64,000 nt of DNA from Biomphalaria glabrata. Its lineage: Eukaryota > Mollusca > Gastropoda > Planorbidae. Numbering within the stretch: the stretch's first letter is position 1; each line of letters starts with the position of its first letter. Position numbers and translations under genes: made by a program. The stretch is from NCBI RefSeq assembly GCF_947242115.1, contig NC_074715.1:30143827-30207826 (forward strand). Direction: 5' to 3'. The notes beneath the pieces are model-generated. The model did no database searches. It was not told the DNA's origin and saw nothing but the letters and a program-made list of their open reading frames with translations. Positions 11,440-26,400 of this stretch are shown here, piece by piece.

Positions 11440-14400
11440 TCAAACAAGAACTTCATCCTCCTGAATGATGCCAAGTTGTCTGAGAAATGCACTCTCCTCA
11501 GCTAGATATTGGTCATACTCAAGTCTTTGTTTCATTTCAATTTCCTCTTCTGTAAGTGGAGCCATGGCACCAACAATCTAAAAAGCAATGGAAAAAAAAA
11601 AACTCATAGAATTGTTATCCAACATCCTTTTTTTGTTTGGTTTCATTTGTTTTTTTTTTAATCTAAACAAGTGATCAACTGGAAAAACATGAGTGTGAAT
11701 GAATAAACAGACAATTCAATGATGAATGCGGTAGAGTTAGAAGAGTTCTTAAGTGTCAAACCAAAGTACAGATGAGTTTACTATATCACAGGCTTTCTGT
11801 AAACATTTAATGTCCAGACACAAAGTCTCAAAGAAGAGAAGATTAAAATAAAGTAAGCTGACTTCAACAGCAGTAAGCCAATATCATTCAATGACTCTTT
11901 CAGGAAAAATAGAAGAAAAATGAAAACATGAATTCTACAAACACTACAAAAACTTGAATAAAATGTTTGCAGAAGTATTTAGTTAATACTAATGACTTTT
12001 ACAAGGGGCACAGTGGCTGAATGGTTAAGTGCTTGGCTTTTAAACATAAGGTCCTGAGTTTGAATTTTGGTGAACACTGGGATTTTGAATTTCATGATTT
12101 TTAGAATGCCCCTGAGTCCACCCAAATCAAATGGGCAGCTGACCTTAGTTAGGGAAAGTAAAGGCAGTTGTGCTGGCCACATGAAACCCTGCTTGTTAAC
12201 CGTTGGCAAAAAAAACCCAGATTAACTTAACATCATCTGCCCTATAGATCACAAGGTCTAAAAGGGGAACATTTTACCTTACTTTAATGACTTTTACAAG
12301 ATATAGCATGCAATGTTAATCAATACAAATGTAATTCAACTGTACAACTCTTTTTAAAAGTCTTTTAATTTTCTTTTCTTGTAAAGTAACTGTTCTCACT
12401 CACCCCAATTTTTCTTTTGACCTCAGCTTCTTGTTCTCTTTTTTCTCTTTCCCTAAAATTCCAGCGCTCCTCCACAAACGCTCTTCTCTTCACTTCTCTC
12501 TCAATGTAATTTGAAACAGCATTAACCTGTAGGACAAAAAAAAACTTCATATATTTTACTGCTTAATATAGAAGAAATAAATTTTCATTTAATTAATAAA
12601 TAGCAATATCTTCATTTGTGAAGATTAAGGGAAGAGTGTAGTGTTTCACATGACTACTTAAACCCAGTTGCGACCTGCTCTGTATGCACAAATGTTAATC
12701 AAAACATTTTAGTTCTAGCTTTTCAACTCATGATTGTCACATTTATATATTTTGGAAACTAGCAAAGTATGACTAGAACTGCCACAGGCAAAGAGTGAAA
12801 GGTTTATTCAAAGTATGTTATTATTAACATAACTTTCTAAGAATAGAGAATAATCTGAATTATTTTGTTGTTTTCTTTAAAAAAAGTATTTAAACAATTA
12901 GTAGCCATCTACTTAGAGTGGAATACATTACTTTGAACTTCTGTTACTGCTACCTGTAAACAGTTTGCCCTATAAGTATGCAATATGTTTGCATCTTTTA
13001 ATGTCTCAATACAGACTAGTTAGAAGTAAATAAACAAAATGTGTTTTTTTTCACTAATATATATTAGTATTTTAAAATATGGTGTGCTGCTTTAAAGAAA
13101 TCTTGGATAATCTGAAAATTTGACTTAGTATAGTGAAAAACAAATGTATTTTTTTTTTATCTTAAGAGATCCTGTTGTTTATTTATTTTTTTTTTTCATT
13201 TACCAATATAATATTTTCAAATATATTTTTAAATAAGACATTTTTCTACTTTGCCTGTTGTAAATCTAGTCATTCTATAAAATGCCCAGGCAAAGTAGAT
13301 GATGAATTATCATCAGAAAATGGCAAGCATTCTATGCAATGCATAGCGGTGTCACATTTTACATAATACATACATAAAGAAAGGTATGCATTGTACAGAA
13401 TAAAGGAATATGAGAAAATCAACTGCATTACTGATCATTAAAAAGTGAGATTAAAAAATTTAAAAAATAAAATAAAAAAACAATATTAAAAAAATACAAA
13501 AATTAGTTTTTAAATAGTCTATATAAAAAACTGGAATGTTACAAAGGCTGATAAAATATGTTTCATTTTTACCTCATTAGCTGTAGGGTGTCTCAGACTC
13601 CAAGGAATTTCCAAAATATGAAGAGTTCCTGTGTAATCTCCAACTGCTATAAGTTGTTGTTTTTCTGAATAGATTATAAAAAAATTATTTATAATATATA
13701 ACAAAAGGAAATTATTTTTTTATTACTATACAATTAAGACACAAGTTAAGCACTAAATTATGTAAATACTAAGTCTTACGTGTGACTTGGTATGGATAGA
13801 TGGCAGAGATGGATGTTGGTGAAACACTTTGAGTCAGAGTTGGCTCATGAGTTTTGTCCAGCAAGTCCCAAACATCAATGGTTCCATCTACTTTAGAAAT
13901 AAAGAAAACGCCTGGCCTGGTTGGTGACCACATGCCACAAGACAATCGGACATTTGATGCAGCTGGACACAATATAGGACCACTCTGTAGTTGAAATTTA
14001 TTTAATCAAGAAGAATTCATTACTATTATGCTTGACTTTATATTTGAAAACAACACTAAATGAATTTAATTGTTTTTTTTTTATAAAAACACTTTATAAT
14101 GTTTGATTCATTTTGTATGTATTTGGTATGTCAAAGAGCATTGGAGAGCACTTATGAGCACTTATGAAATGAAAATGAGATGGTCAACACCAAAGTCTTT
14201 TAACATAATTTAAAGAAAAGTTGTTGTTTTTTTATATTTAATAATGTCTGTAACTTACATGTCAACCATAACAGATAAATATTTCCTACCGAAACACCTT
14301 CTTTCCATAAAGCAAAAGTCCAACCTCCAACACTGAGAAGTACTTCTTTAAAGAAAGGTGACCTCTCCATGGATACAATAGGTCCATCATGAAGACAATG

Positions 14401-17400
14401 ATAGAATGCTGGTTTAGGTGCTGAAAAGGTTTTTAAAAGCCATTTTAACAATGCACCATTAAGGAACAGATCATTAAGTTATGTTGTAAAATTTCTTTAT
14501 TTTATCATACAACAAAGAAGCAATTGTTTTGAATATAGTGGATTGATTGTACTATCAACAAGTACAGAATTACTATTCTAAATGGACAAAAAAAAAAAAC
14601 CTGGTAAACTTCAATTCAATTTTGTAGTCTTCATGCTCTATTCATGATTTATGTGTTACAATCTTAGTCCTTATGAAATGGTCAATGCAAATAATTAACT
14701 TATGTCATGATGTGTTTATTATTATCATTTAAAGAAAACAAAGCTAAAAAAAAACATATATTTCGATTATTCAAATAAATTCTGTTATTTGCACAAATTT
14801 GACAGTGGCCATTTATGTAATATCCTCCATTCATTAGCCTTATGTGTAATTAATTGTATGGTTCTAGTAGAAGTGTACAAATAACATCCTAAATCTGTTA
14901 CTATATGCTAATATTGTTAAACTAGACCAAAAACTCTGCTCAAGGCAGGTGTCATCTCCAGCCCCCTTGATAAGTAGTCAAGCGGTTTAAGCCTCCCAGT
15001 CACACATATCACATCATTCCTATTTGGCAGTATTGAATTCTTCACTGGAAATGTGAATCTCAAAAGGGAGACAACACTGTGATTTAGTTATACTTCTTCT
15101 TCTTCTTCTTCTAGCCAGCTTTATTGCTGCTGAGCTGTGAGCTCTTTTGCAGACTGTGCCAAGGAAAAAAAGTGTGCTGTTTTCTTCAGTTGTTCAGCAC
15201 TGCCGTACAGTGTGTTGGTTATGTTGGGCTGTAGTGGAAGTAGGGTCTGCCTAAGGTGGATTAGGGAGGGGCATTCAAAGAGGATATGGTTTACGGTTTC
15301 AAAGGGGTGGGCGCAATGTCTGCAAAGGGGTAGTTGTGTGGAGTTTATTTTGTTCAGGTGGTAATTTAATAGTGGTGTGTGTCCTGTTCTTAGTTGGAAG
15401 ATTGTAGATTGTTCTTTGCGGGGGAGGAAGTTAATACTGTCCAGTTTGTTAGGCGTAGTCATTTCTCTGTACATGGCTCTGCCTGTGTTTCCTGATGCCC
15501 ATTGGTTGAGCCACTCCTCTTTGTGATTGTTGACTAGCATTGACCTTAGGGTGAGGTAGTTAACAGGTCTATCTGGTTGTTCCATAGATGAACCTGCCTT
15601 TGATAGCTTATCTGCCTTTTCATTTCCCATGATGCCAATGTGTCCAGGGATCCACTGTAGTGTAATATTGATATTTAATTTTAATATCATCTGGTGGATT
15701 ATCACAATGAGTGTTGTCAACTCTCTTGGGCTGTTTGAGGTGCTGCTGTTAAGTGCTTGCAGAGTAGATTGGGAGTCTGTAAAGACAACAATATCTGATG
15801 GTGGTTGCACTCCTTCATATAATTTGTTTTCCACTGTCTGGAGTGCTATGGTAATTGCCTCAATTTCGGCTTGGAAGTTTGAGCAGTAATCACCACAGGG
15901 TGCGCTTATCTCAAAGTGTTTATTTTTAGGGAAGACCAGGAAGGCACCAAGACCAGCATTGATGGTAGCTTTGAAAGCTGATCCATCTGTATAAATATGG
16001 ATAGCTGTTTTTTGATAGCTTTCGATTGTTTCAAGCGTGCCTACTTTGAGCTCCAGTGGATTTGATTCTTTTGTTAAGGTGTTATTTAGTAAATGTGTTT
16101 TGATGGTTGGTTGTTTGTAGTTTAGTCCGGGTGTAATGTTTGAAAAACTGGTAATTTTTTCTCTGTTATTGGGTAGGTGGTGTTTTAGGGCTAGTTCGTC
16201 AGTAAGTTGGATCAGAGTCCTTTGCTTTTTTTGGTTGTTTTTCCTATTTCTCTGTGTTAGTAATTTATTTGGATGATCGTCCTCCAACCTTCTGTATCTC
16301 TCAATAGCTTCTAATGCTGCTCTGTTGCGCCTTAACTTAAGAGGTTCAATATTGGAGTCTATTTCACAGGCTGCTGTGGGAGTAGTTCTCATACCTCCAC
16401 TAATTAGCTGCAAGGCTTGGTTTTGGATTGTATCTAATGATGATTGATAGGTTTTGTTGGCAGCTACTTGTATGGAGAGACAGTTATCCATTACAGATCT
16501 GACATATCCAGTGTATAACTGTCCTAAGGTTTTCTTTTCAGCTCCCCAGGATGTTCCTGCTAGGTGTTTTATTATGTTTAATCTTTGTGATGCCTTTTCT
16601 TTTAAATCTGCCATAAAGTGTTTTAGAGACAGTCTTTGGTCTAGTTTTACACCAAGATATGTTGGATTTTCTTCTTTATTTATTGGCTGAGAGTCTATTT
16701 TTAGGATGTAGTTTCTTTTTGCTGTTTTGTTGCTGTGGCTAAAGATTGAATAAACTGACTTTTCTTTGTTTATTTCCATTTTCCATAATTTTGAATATGT
16801 GGAGATAGTTGTGAGGGCTCTATTTAGTTTGGATCTAGTCAGCACTGGATATTTCTCTGTAGTCCAAATTAAAAGGTCGTCTGCATAAAGTGCCTTATTG
16901 ACCGAAAAGAGGTCCGGGAGGTCATTCATGAAGATTAGAAAGAGAGTGCAGCTAAGGGCTGAACCTTGTGGTAGTCCTTCTTCCAAACTTTTTTTACTAG
17001 AGATGGCACCTTCGAATCGGGTTTGGATGGTACTGTTTTTTAAGAATGCCCTGATCCAGCTGTACATTTTTCCACTGATGCCCATTTTTTTCATCTTCAA
17101 AAATAGACCTTTTCTCCACACTCTATCATAGGCTTGCTGCAAATCTATAAATACTGCTGTAGTGTGCTTGTTTTCATGAAACCCTTCTACTGTGTCCTGG
17201 ATAAAACGAAAGAGGTGGTCTTCTGTTCTACTTGCTTTCCTGAAGCCAGCTTGTGCATTGTGGAGTGAGCAGGTACTTTCTAGCCACCAATAAAGTCGGT
17301 TATTGATCATTTTTTCTGCCATTTTGCCAATGTTGGATGTTAGAGATATTGGTCTATAACTTTTTGGGGCTCCAGGTGGTTTATTTTTCTTTAAAATGGG

Positions 17401-20400
17401 TATTATGTTTGCGGTTCTCCATTCCTGTGGTATGTCTCCAGTTTTCCATGTATGGTTGATAAAGTTAAGTATACTGTTTTGGGCCTGTGGTCCTAGTCCC
17501 CGAATCATTTCATTTGTTATTTAGTTATACAAAAATGAAGATTAACAAGAGAAATGATAACTTTTAAAATCTGTAAGATATTGTTTTAATCACTCCAAAT
17601 GGCAACATGTTAAGTAAGACTACAGGTAATAAAGTTGATACAATTATCTTACTTTGAATTTTACCAGAGTCTTGATCTTTTTGAGGCATCCAGTCTACAT
17701 ACACCACTTCACCATCCTAGACAAGAACATGGCATTGAGTTTAGAAATATTTAAACATTCAGTAAATGAAGAACACTGGTGACTAGCAAATGCAATTCTG
17801 CGTGTCCTTAAAATAAATAGAAAATCTTGTGTCTAGAAATAAAAAGAAGAAAGGCTTGAAATAAAAACTTGAATAAAAGTTTCAACAAGAAAGAAAAAAA
17901 AAATATATCTAGTTTTGTTTCATTATTAAATATCAGCATAAACTTGTAAACGGACTGTAGACTAAAATTTAATTTAAAGCAATTAATAGATAGGCTTAGC
18001 TAAAGGTAAAAATATTCTACATCTGACATTATTTTCAGAACTTGGTCAACTTACATACACCATCCATCATCGCACAAATATTTTGTTACGTAAATCAGTT
18101 GAATGAAATTCAAATAAAAAAGACCAAAAAATAACACCACAACGATCTACTGGTGTTCATTAATACAATGGAATTCTCACCTCTGTTCCAACATACATAA
18201 ATGTTTTCACACCATGAAGAGTTTTCTCTTTTCCTGAAGTTGGTTTCTGAGAAGTACTTGCAGTTTTATTTAAATCAATATCTTTCATTTCTGATTTGGC
18301 TCCAGTAACTGAATGAAAGATTTATAATAATTATGTTCAAGACTTGAATTTAACATTGTTTGAAAAGAACAAAATCTAGATTTTCAAGATGAAACATGAA
18401 TAAAAAAAAATAGGGGTAAAGTTATATAGCCTGAGAACACTGGTACTCTAAAATAATACAAAGCACAAGAAGTTAGTTCAATATTCAGAAAACAGTTGGA
18501 AAAAATTATCTTTTCTTCAAAATATTTTTTTTGGTATAAATAATTGTCAGAATTTTGCAATTATTTATTATGAAAAAGGTATACAAAAGACTTTGATAAA
18601 TTTATCAGTGGCTTGTTGCTAAGACCAACGTAGTGCACATTACAGAGTTACTGTGAGTAGTGAAATGGTCTTTGCAGGGCATAATATATTGATTGCTCAC
18701 CCATATAACTGTTAACAACAGACAAAACAACACCTATACAGTTAATCTAGTTGCTGCATTAAAACAGATGAAGGAGAAGAAGAACAGAAGAGGAACAACC
18801 AAGTTCTTTAGCATCAAGACAGGTGTGAGACAGTGGTGCATCCTATCTCTCTTCCTCTTCCTCCTAGATATCAACTACATAATGAGGAGAGAAATGAATC
18901 AGACTGCCTTATGTATTCCATGTTCTGAACAAAACTTCAACGATGACATTGCACTACAATGTATACAAGTAATGACGAAAGCCTAGATAGAGAAGAACCA
19001 AACATTGGCCTCCGCATGAACTTGGATAAGACTAAAATTGTGCAAAGGGTGCCCCCATCAGACTTGAAGAGTTGGACAAGTTCACATACCTTGGCAGCAT
19101 CACAACATAGGATGAGAATGCCTAGCATGACATAGCATGCCAAATAAGAAAGGTAGGGAGCATTTTCCAGCCTATTTGAACAAGCCAAGCCATTGGACTT
19201 GAGATGATAATACACCTTCTAAACACAATCATCATCCCAACAGCAAAATATGCATGTGAGACATGAAAGTCGTCTGCTGAAATTTTGACAAAAGACTAAA
19301 TGTGGCTCAACAAATAGAGATCAGGTCCCAAACAAGGAAATCCTATGCCAAACTGGGAGTCGCCCACTTATTGCGGTTGTGACAGATCATCGCATGAGAT
19401 TTGGGGGACATGTTCTCAGACAAAATAAACTACACATACCAAGAGTTGTGATGTGTCAGGTCTTTATACAGTGGCTGTATGTGTCAGGTCTTTTATACAC
19501 AGGCTGTATGTGTCAGGTCTATATACAGTGGCTGTATGTGTGAGGTCTTTATACAGTGGCTGTATGTGTCAGGTCTTTTATACACTGGCTCTATGTGTCA
19601 GGTCTTTATACAGTGCCTGTATGTGTCAGGTCTTTCTTAAGGGACATTTAGGAATCTGATATATATAATAAATGTGACAGAAATTATTATATATCACTGA
19701 AAAATTTATCACTTTTCTAAATTAAGGTTTTGAGATAATTAAATATCTAAGACTGGAAACCTTTAGGTGCCTTCAATATAGATATTAAAATAAGCATACA
19801 TTATTACCAGTAAGTCTTTCCTTCTGTTTTTCTTGTATTGAAAACTTTATAGGTGCATGATCTCCCCCTGGTTCAGATTTAGCTAATGTCACCTGGAAGA
19901 AAATGTTATAAGCAAGAATGAATAAATTTCACTTTTCGTTCATCATAATGCTGTTACAATACATGTATGTCTTTAATAGTTTGAAGTTAAGTGTCTTCAC
20001 TTACTCGAAGTAAAGGCTTCCAAGTTAAGTCTAAATATTTGAATGTTGCAGGTATTCCCATTGGCATCTTGGTTTTGTCATCCTGTATTTGATGTACTTT
20101 AGATGGTTTGGTATCCCAAAACAGTACCACACTGTAAGAAATTGTTTGTTTTAGAAAAGAATTAATTTTTACAAAGCTGATATCAACTCACTCTGTCTGT
20201 CTGTCTGTCTGCCTGGTAAAAAGTGTGTACTCGTTATTTCTCCCACACCCATCCCCAGATAGTTGAAACTTCGCACAATTATTCATTGACATAGACAAGA
20301 CATAAATCAATTTTAAAAAAGTAATGAATTAGACAATTAATTACTTTGTTTAATACCAACAAGGGAAACTAATTCTTCACTATTCACAGATCTGGCTAAA

Positions 20401-23400
20401 TTTGTTGGGCTTAGTCCCCTTAAATAATTGTTAACATTATTTATCCCTCACACATTCTCTGATCACGTTTTATAAACAATTATTTATTGTACCTAACAAA
20501 ACATGAATCGATAAACAAAATACTCAATTAGTCAAGTAATTATTGGTAATTAATTATTTTATTTGATATTGAATAAGGGAAATAACTTGTACATTATTGG
20601 TATATATAGTTTAAGTATGGAGTTCTTCCCTTTTTAATAAGCTGCCATCCCCTATCCTCCTGTCGGAAGTTTGGACTAGGAAGTAAATTATCTTCAATTC
20701 TGAAGGAACATCAAAAACATGTAAAACATTTTACAAACATTTTACTGTCAAATTTCTAGAAAAATCATCTCGTCACCTACACTTATGACATTACTATTAG
20801 AGGTACAGTTAAGTTCCAGTAATAGCATCACACTATGCAATATATATGGAGAATAATAGCCTAATTCGATATAATTTGTATGAGACTAGTAACTAGAAGA
20901 TATATTGTTTTTATTGATTAAATTAAACTTGTCAACATATTAATATACTTCCAAACAAACAAAATAGAAAATTAAAAGTGTGTGCAGGAAGCAAAGTAAA
21001 AACAACAACAAAGATCTGATAGTTGTAACTATTTATAAGTTAGACTAAGAGGAGGGTTAGTTATGTACAGAAATAGAGGAGATACCAAAAGCAGACTAAG
21101 AGTTTGATCTCACTTGTTCAATCACTTACTTGTCAGTGGCGCAGCTGATTAGCTGAGTTGACACATTCGTAATATTTTCTTGAGGAACTCCCATTTTTGT
21201 AATCTATAGCAAATAAGAAATATTTAAACATGATTCAATCAAGACTCAAGAAACATTTTTCAAATGGCATTAATTAGTTTCTAATTTAGATTAATTACAA
21301 TTTTTTTTTTTCAGATTGCCTACTGGTTAAAAACTGTTTTAATAAATAAATAAAAACTATACTTTCTCAACAAAAAAAAAATAAGAAAAGAAATTGTTTC
21401 CTTTGATACCTATCATTCTATTGATTAGATTATTGATCTGGTTATGTGACCAACATTAACAAAGATGTCAAGTGATCAGCACAACAACCAATTACATTTA
21501 CTTTCCTTCAAAAAAAAAATGTCTGTTATCCATTAGAGCTGATTGAATCAAGGATGCACTAACATTTCAAAAATCTTCATCAGGATTCAAAAAGAAACTC
21601 TCAATACTAAAACCAAAAAACTTTACCATTTAGCCACATTGCACTCGAATCACTCATCAAATAGAATCTTTTGAAGTACATTTCTAATCTGAATTGGTAG
21701 CAACTGATTAGTGCTTAAGCATTTTGTAATTTATCTTATCTTCTTATCTTATATAATACAGACGTTACTTCAAAAAAGAAGATGATTACGTCCTACGCGT
21801 CATGCATTTAGTCATGCATATTAACCAATGACTTAAATTCTGCCAAGTCACTGGTTTTCCTGGCTAGCTCAGGCAACCCATTCCATGCTCTAATAGCACT
21901 AAGGAAGAAGGAGTATTTGTCCAAATTTGTCCTAGCATATGGGACGAGGAATGTGCGTTTATCTTTGTGTCTTTCAGAGTATTTTATTAAATTCTGTTTT
22001 TGTATTTGAAGATTATGGTTCAGTGTTTTATGTATAATTGCTACTTTACTTTTGAGTCTTCTGTCCTGAAGGCTTTCTAAATTTAGTGATTTTACTATAG
22101 GTGTTACTCTAGTCAAATGTGAATATTCGTTTGTTATGAATCTCACTGCTCTATTTTGTGTCTGTTCCAGTTTCTTAATGTTTTCTTGAGCTGAGGGGTC
22201 CCAAACGGAGGATGCATATTCCATTATTGGCCTAACCAAGGTTAAATAACATTTTAGTTTTATGTTCTTATTTGATTTATAGAAATTTCTTTTAATAAAT
22301 CCTAATGCTTTGTTTGATTTTTTTATAGTTTCATCAATATGGGGATTCTATGACAGTCTTTCATTTATTATAACACCTAGGTATTTTGCGTTTTTAGTCT
22401 GTGTTACTGGTTTGCTATGAATAAGATAAGTGGAATTAATTTGTTTTAGTTTTTTTGTTACTCTTAACAACTGACATTTTTCTGGGTGAAAAGACATGCT
22501 CCAATTAGATTCCCATTTCTGTAATTCAACTTATTCTCTTTGTAAAATATCTGTGTCTTGTGTTGTTTTTATTGTTCTATAGTCTTGTGTTGTTTTTATT
22601 GTTCTATATATTATGCAATCATCTGCAAATAATCTGACTTTTGTTCCTGAAGTAATGCAATTTGGTAAATCATTTATGTAAATTAAAAATAGTAGTGGAC
22701 CCAAGACTGTTCCTTGAGGTACACCTGAGTTTACTGTTATCAGTGTTGATTTAGAGCCATTTATTATTACAATTTGTTCTCTCCCTATCAGAAAATCTTT
22801 AATCCACTGATGCAGTGGACCATTAATGGCGAAATATTTTAATTTTTTAAGCAAACTATGGTGGTGAACTTTGTCAAAAGCCTTAGAAAAATCTAGTAAG
22901 ATAGCATCTATTTATTCGCTTTTATCTAAACCTTTTGAAAAATCATCAATTAGTCCTATTAGTTGTGTTTCACATGATCTATATTTCCTAAAGCTATGTT
23001 GGTATGGTGTGAGGACATTATGTTTGTCTAAGTGGTTTATGATGTTCATATTGCCATTACATGTATAGTGCCATATTATTTAACAAAATTATTTTCTTTG
23101 GTTAAATACAAATTGATTTACTTTAAATGAATTACCCTTTATTGTACAAACCTGCATATGATCAGGTAGCCATTGAATATCAGTAACTGGTGCACGGTGA
23201 CTGTGATCAATGCTGGATACTGCACAATAATGTATGATTGGCGTCTTCAGAGCATTGGGGTCTTCAAACCCTGGCTTTAAAAAGAAATTAATGAAGTACT
23301 TAGCCAACAGCTACATATCTTATCTTATCTACTTCTGAAAATCTGGGTATTAATTTTGACTGCCTCAAAATTAAGTGAAATGGTAACAGAAATCATTGGC

Positions 23401-26400
23401 ATGTCTTCATGCTTAGCATTCATTTAGAAATATATACAACAGTTTTTGACAGACATCTTCTCTAAAAAAATAAAACTTAATCATCAACATGTTTATAAGA
23501 CACTATCTTCAAGTTCAAAGATCAATTTATATTACAGAATTGTAACTATCTTCGATAAACCAGCTATCACACAAGTACATATGAGCCCCTAGATCTTCCT
23601 TTTTGCAGTCAGTTTTCATTATTAGTACTTGCCTTTTATTGGTAATAAAACATGGGGCCTCAAAAAATGTTCCTCAGTCTTTGTAAGACAAGAGATTTCT
23701 TGCAATTGCTTATAAAAGCCACCTGAATACTACCAATCATCAGTTATATAATCACAGGTTTAATATTGGAAGTGGATTGCTTGAATGATTTCACAATAGC
23801 TTGCTTGTACCATGCAAGATATTTTTTTTTAAGTGCAGCTAAAGATTTGTAATGGAGGCATTGTTATTAGAGTGACTCGATGTAGAGATTTTGTTTGATA
23901 ATACCTAAAATAATTGCAAAAAAAAATTATTTTAATAATTTTCTGCTGATTGTGCTTCGTTAAAAAAGCCTATAAACCAAGTTTTAAAATTATCCATTTT
24001 CACTTCTGAATTATATTAGGCTTTGATAATCTTACAAAATTTATGTAATAGTGTTGAGATTTTTCTATACCAAGTAAAACAAAAGTATCACTTGGAAAAG
24101 ATATTTCAAACAAATTAGTTTCTAAATATGTTCATGATATCAATCTTCCAAGACCTAACACAATGTATCAGTGTGAAACTTATCATAAAATTATTGTATT
24201 CAAGATTTCTTTATATTAAGTTCAATTAACCAAAATGTGTACAATTAAATATATTTAAGTCTTTAATATCTTCCCTGATTTATCCTCAAAAGTCTGCATA
24301 TTCAAAAAGTTTCCTATTAAAACATCAAGATATGTATTCTTTCATTATGAAGAGAATAGGCCCATAATTACAGTATAGTATCTCAACAAAGACTTTCAGT
24401 TCATATACTTCTTACCAAAACAGTCCTCTTTTTATTTCTGTTACTACCACGTTGCTGTTTCAGCCTGTCTGCATGACTAGTAATATCCCAAAGAATTATT
24501 TGCCCATTGTAACAGCCTCCAGCTATGTAATTTGGATTTGTGTTATTGAAGGCAAAACTGTAGATGTCATCTGGAGCTTCCAATATAAGCTTTTAAGAAA
24601 AAGCATAAAATACATGAGAGAAAAAAGAAACAATGAAAATCATATACAATTGATTCAAGCCCAAACAAATCTGGTTAAAAGTGAAGCATCTTAAAAGCTA
24701 CAAGAACATAACAACTCAACTTACTGCCATGGAAAAAACACTCTTCAAATAAACTTCAATATCAATTTTTAAAAAGCCAGTCAATCCCTGGACTTTCTCA
24801 CCTGAGGGTGTATTGGATCAGTGAAACTCCAAATCAGGATTATAGACGGTGTCATGATGACTCTAGCTGATTGGTCAATGCGTTCGTCAAAGGACAGCTT
24901 TTCAGCAACAGCTGTTGCCACAACACCTTTGATAACTGGATGCCATTGTATGCAAGTAATGACTTTATCTTTGCTAAACTGTAGGTCTGTGAAAGACTGA
25001 TACTCCTGTGCAAAAGGAAAAAAATATATACATAAAAATTTTATAGCTGCATTTTTATATCATACAAAGTAGATTTATATATTTTATATATATTTAAATA
25101 ATATGTCTTCAGGGTAACAATAATAAAGAGGTGACTACTGCACATGGACAACCGAAGACTATAAAACCAACATTGTCTATGCCCTATGTATTAATTGCAT
25201 TATTATTTAAAAAATGCAAATATACCTTCATATGGTTGTCAGCTTTGCTTCCAAATGTATCATCACTATCTCCCAGATGGTGCCAGTCTATATAGAAGAC
25301 ACTGGTGATCTCATTCTGCTGTAGGGCCAGGTGAAAACTTTCAAGATATAATTGCATTAACAGTTAATAACACTTCAGTGTTCATTTTATCAATTTTTTT
25401 AAATCTATCAAACAATTGTGAGAAAACACAAGCAATCCTTAAAAATTAATATGAGCCTATAAAAAATATGACAATGATAACCATAATAAAAACATAATAA
25501 TTATAATAATAAAATAGTAATTGTAATAATAATAATTTTATTTATGTAGTGCTGTCAACAAACATATTGTAGGCTCAATTTGCTTTGACAACTGCCAGAA
25601 CACAAAATAACAGACTAAATTCAAGTGGAAAAGTGATACAAATAAATTTTTTAAAGGTAGTCTTAATTCTTCTTCTTGTTCATCGTTCTCATTTTTATGT
25701 TGGAGGGTTCAGATGACTAGACCAATATATGAGATGAACTGCGCAGTGGTTTCCAAATCAGGGAGCTCTCCATATAGATTTCTTTCTATTGGGGTGTTTT
25801 GGGGCCAGTGTCTTGTACAGGCCTCTTGGTAAAGAGAACAGTTTTGAAGAACATGGTCAGCCTTCTCTGGTGACACTCCACATGGGCAGATTTCACTGGT
25901 ACATATGTTGTCTCATTCTGTCATGTCCAGTCCTGAGTTGAAAGATTAGACGTTGATGTTGTTGGGATAGCTTATAATAGGCATCATCTTTCTTATGATT
26001 CGGATGAGAGCTTATCAATTTTTCATTTATTTTATTCACTATTAGTTTCTTCATTTCTTCTGGATAGAGTGCAATGTTTAATTGTGTGTTTGTTCTCCCA
26101 CACTTGGCGAGTGTAACAGCCATCTTATTTCCTTCTAGTTCTATATGTGCTAGTATCCATTGAATAACAGTTTTTTTGCTGTTGTTGTTGAGCTGTATAA
26201 GTGCTGTCCTGAGTCATTTTATATAAGAGGAATCAGAGTTTTCCAAACTTTGGAAGATTGTTTTCGCATAGGTTAGAAAGACAATCTTACTATGTGGGGT
26301 ACTTGGATGATTTGCTAGCATGGTAGCAGCTAGTTCTAGCACTTCCCTTTCTACTCTGTAACTGTCAGAGAGCTCTCCAGTTGCAATGGATTTTTCTAGT

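Noticed and set aside
15137-17131. Plus-strand frames of 75-86 codons within the I-clade LINE
   Set aside because: They are antisense shadows of the RT/RNase H frame.
25226-25320. DNAI3 exon 9 starting at CCCTACAG|CAGAATGAG
   Set aside because: The consensus looks good, but the upstream codons HLALQ are conserved and the phase only works with the earlier acceptor.
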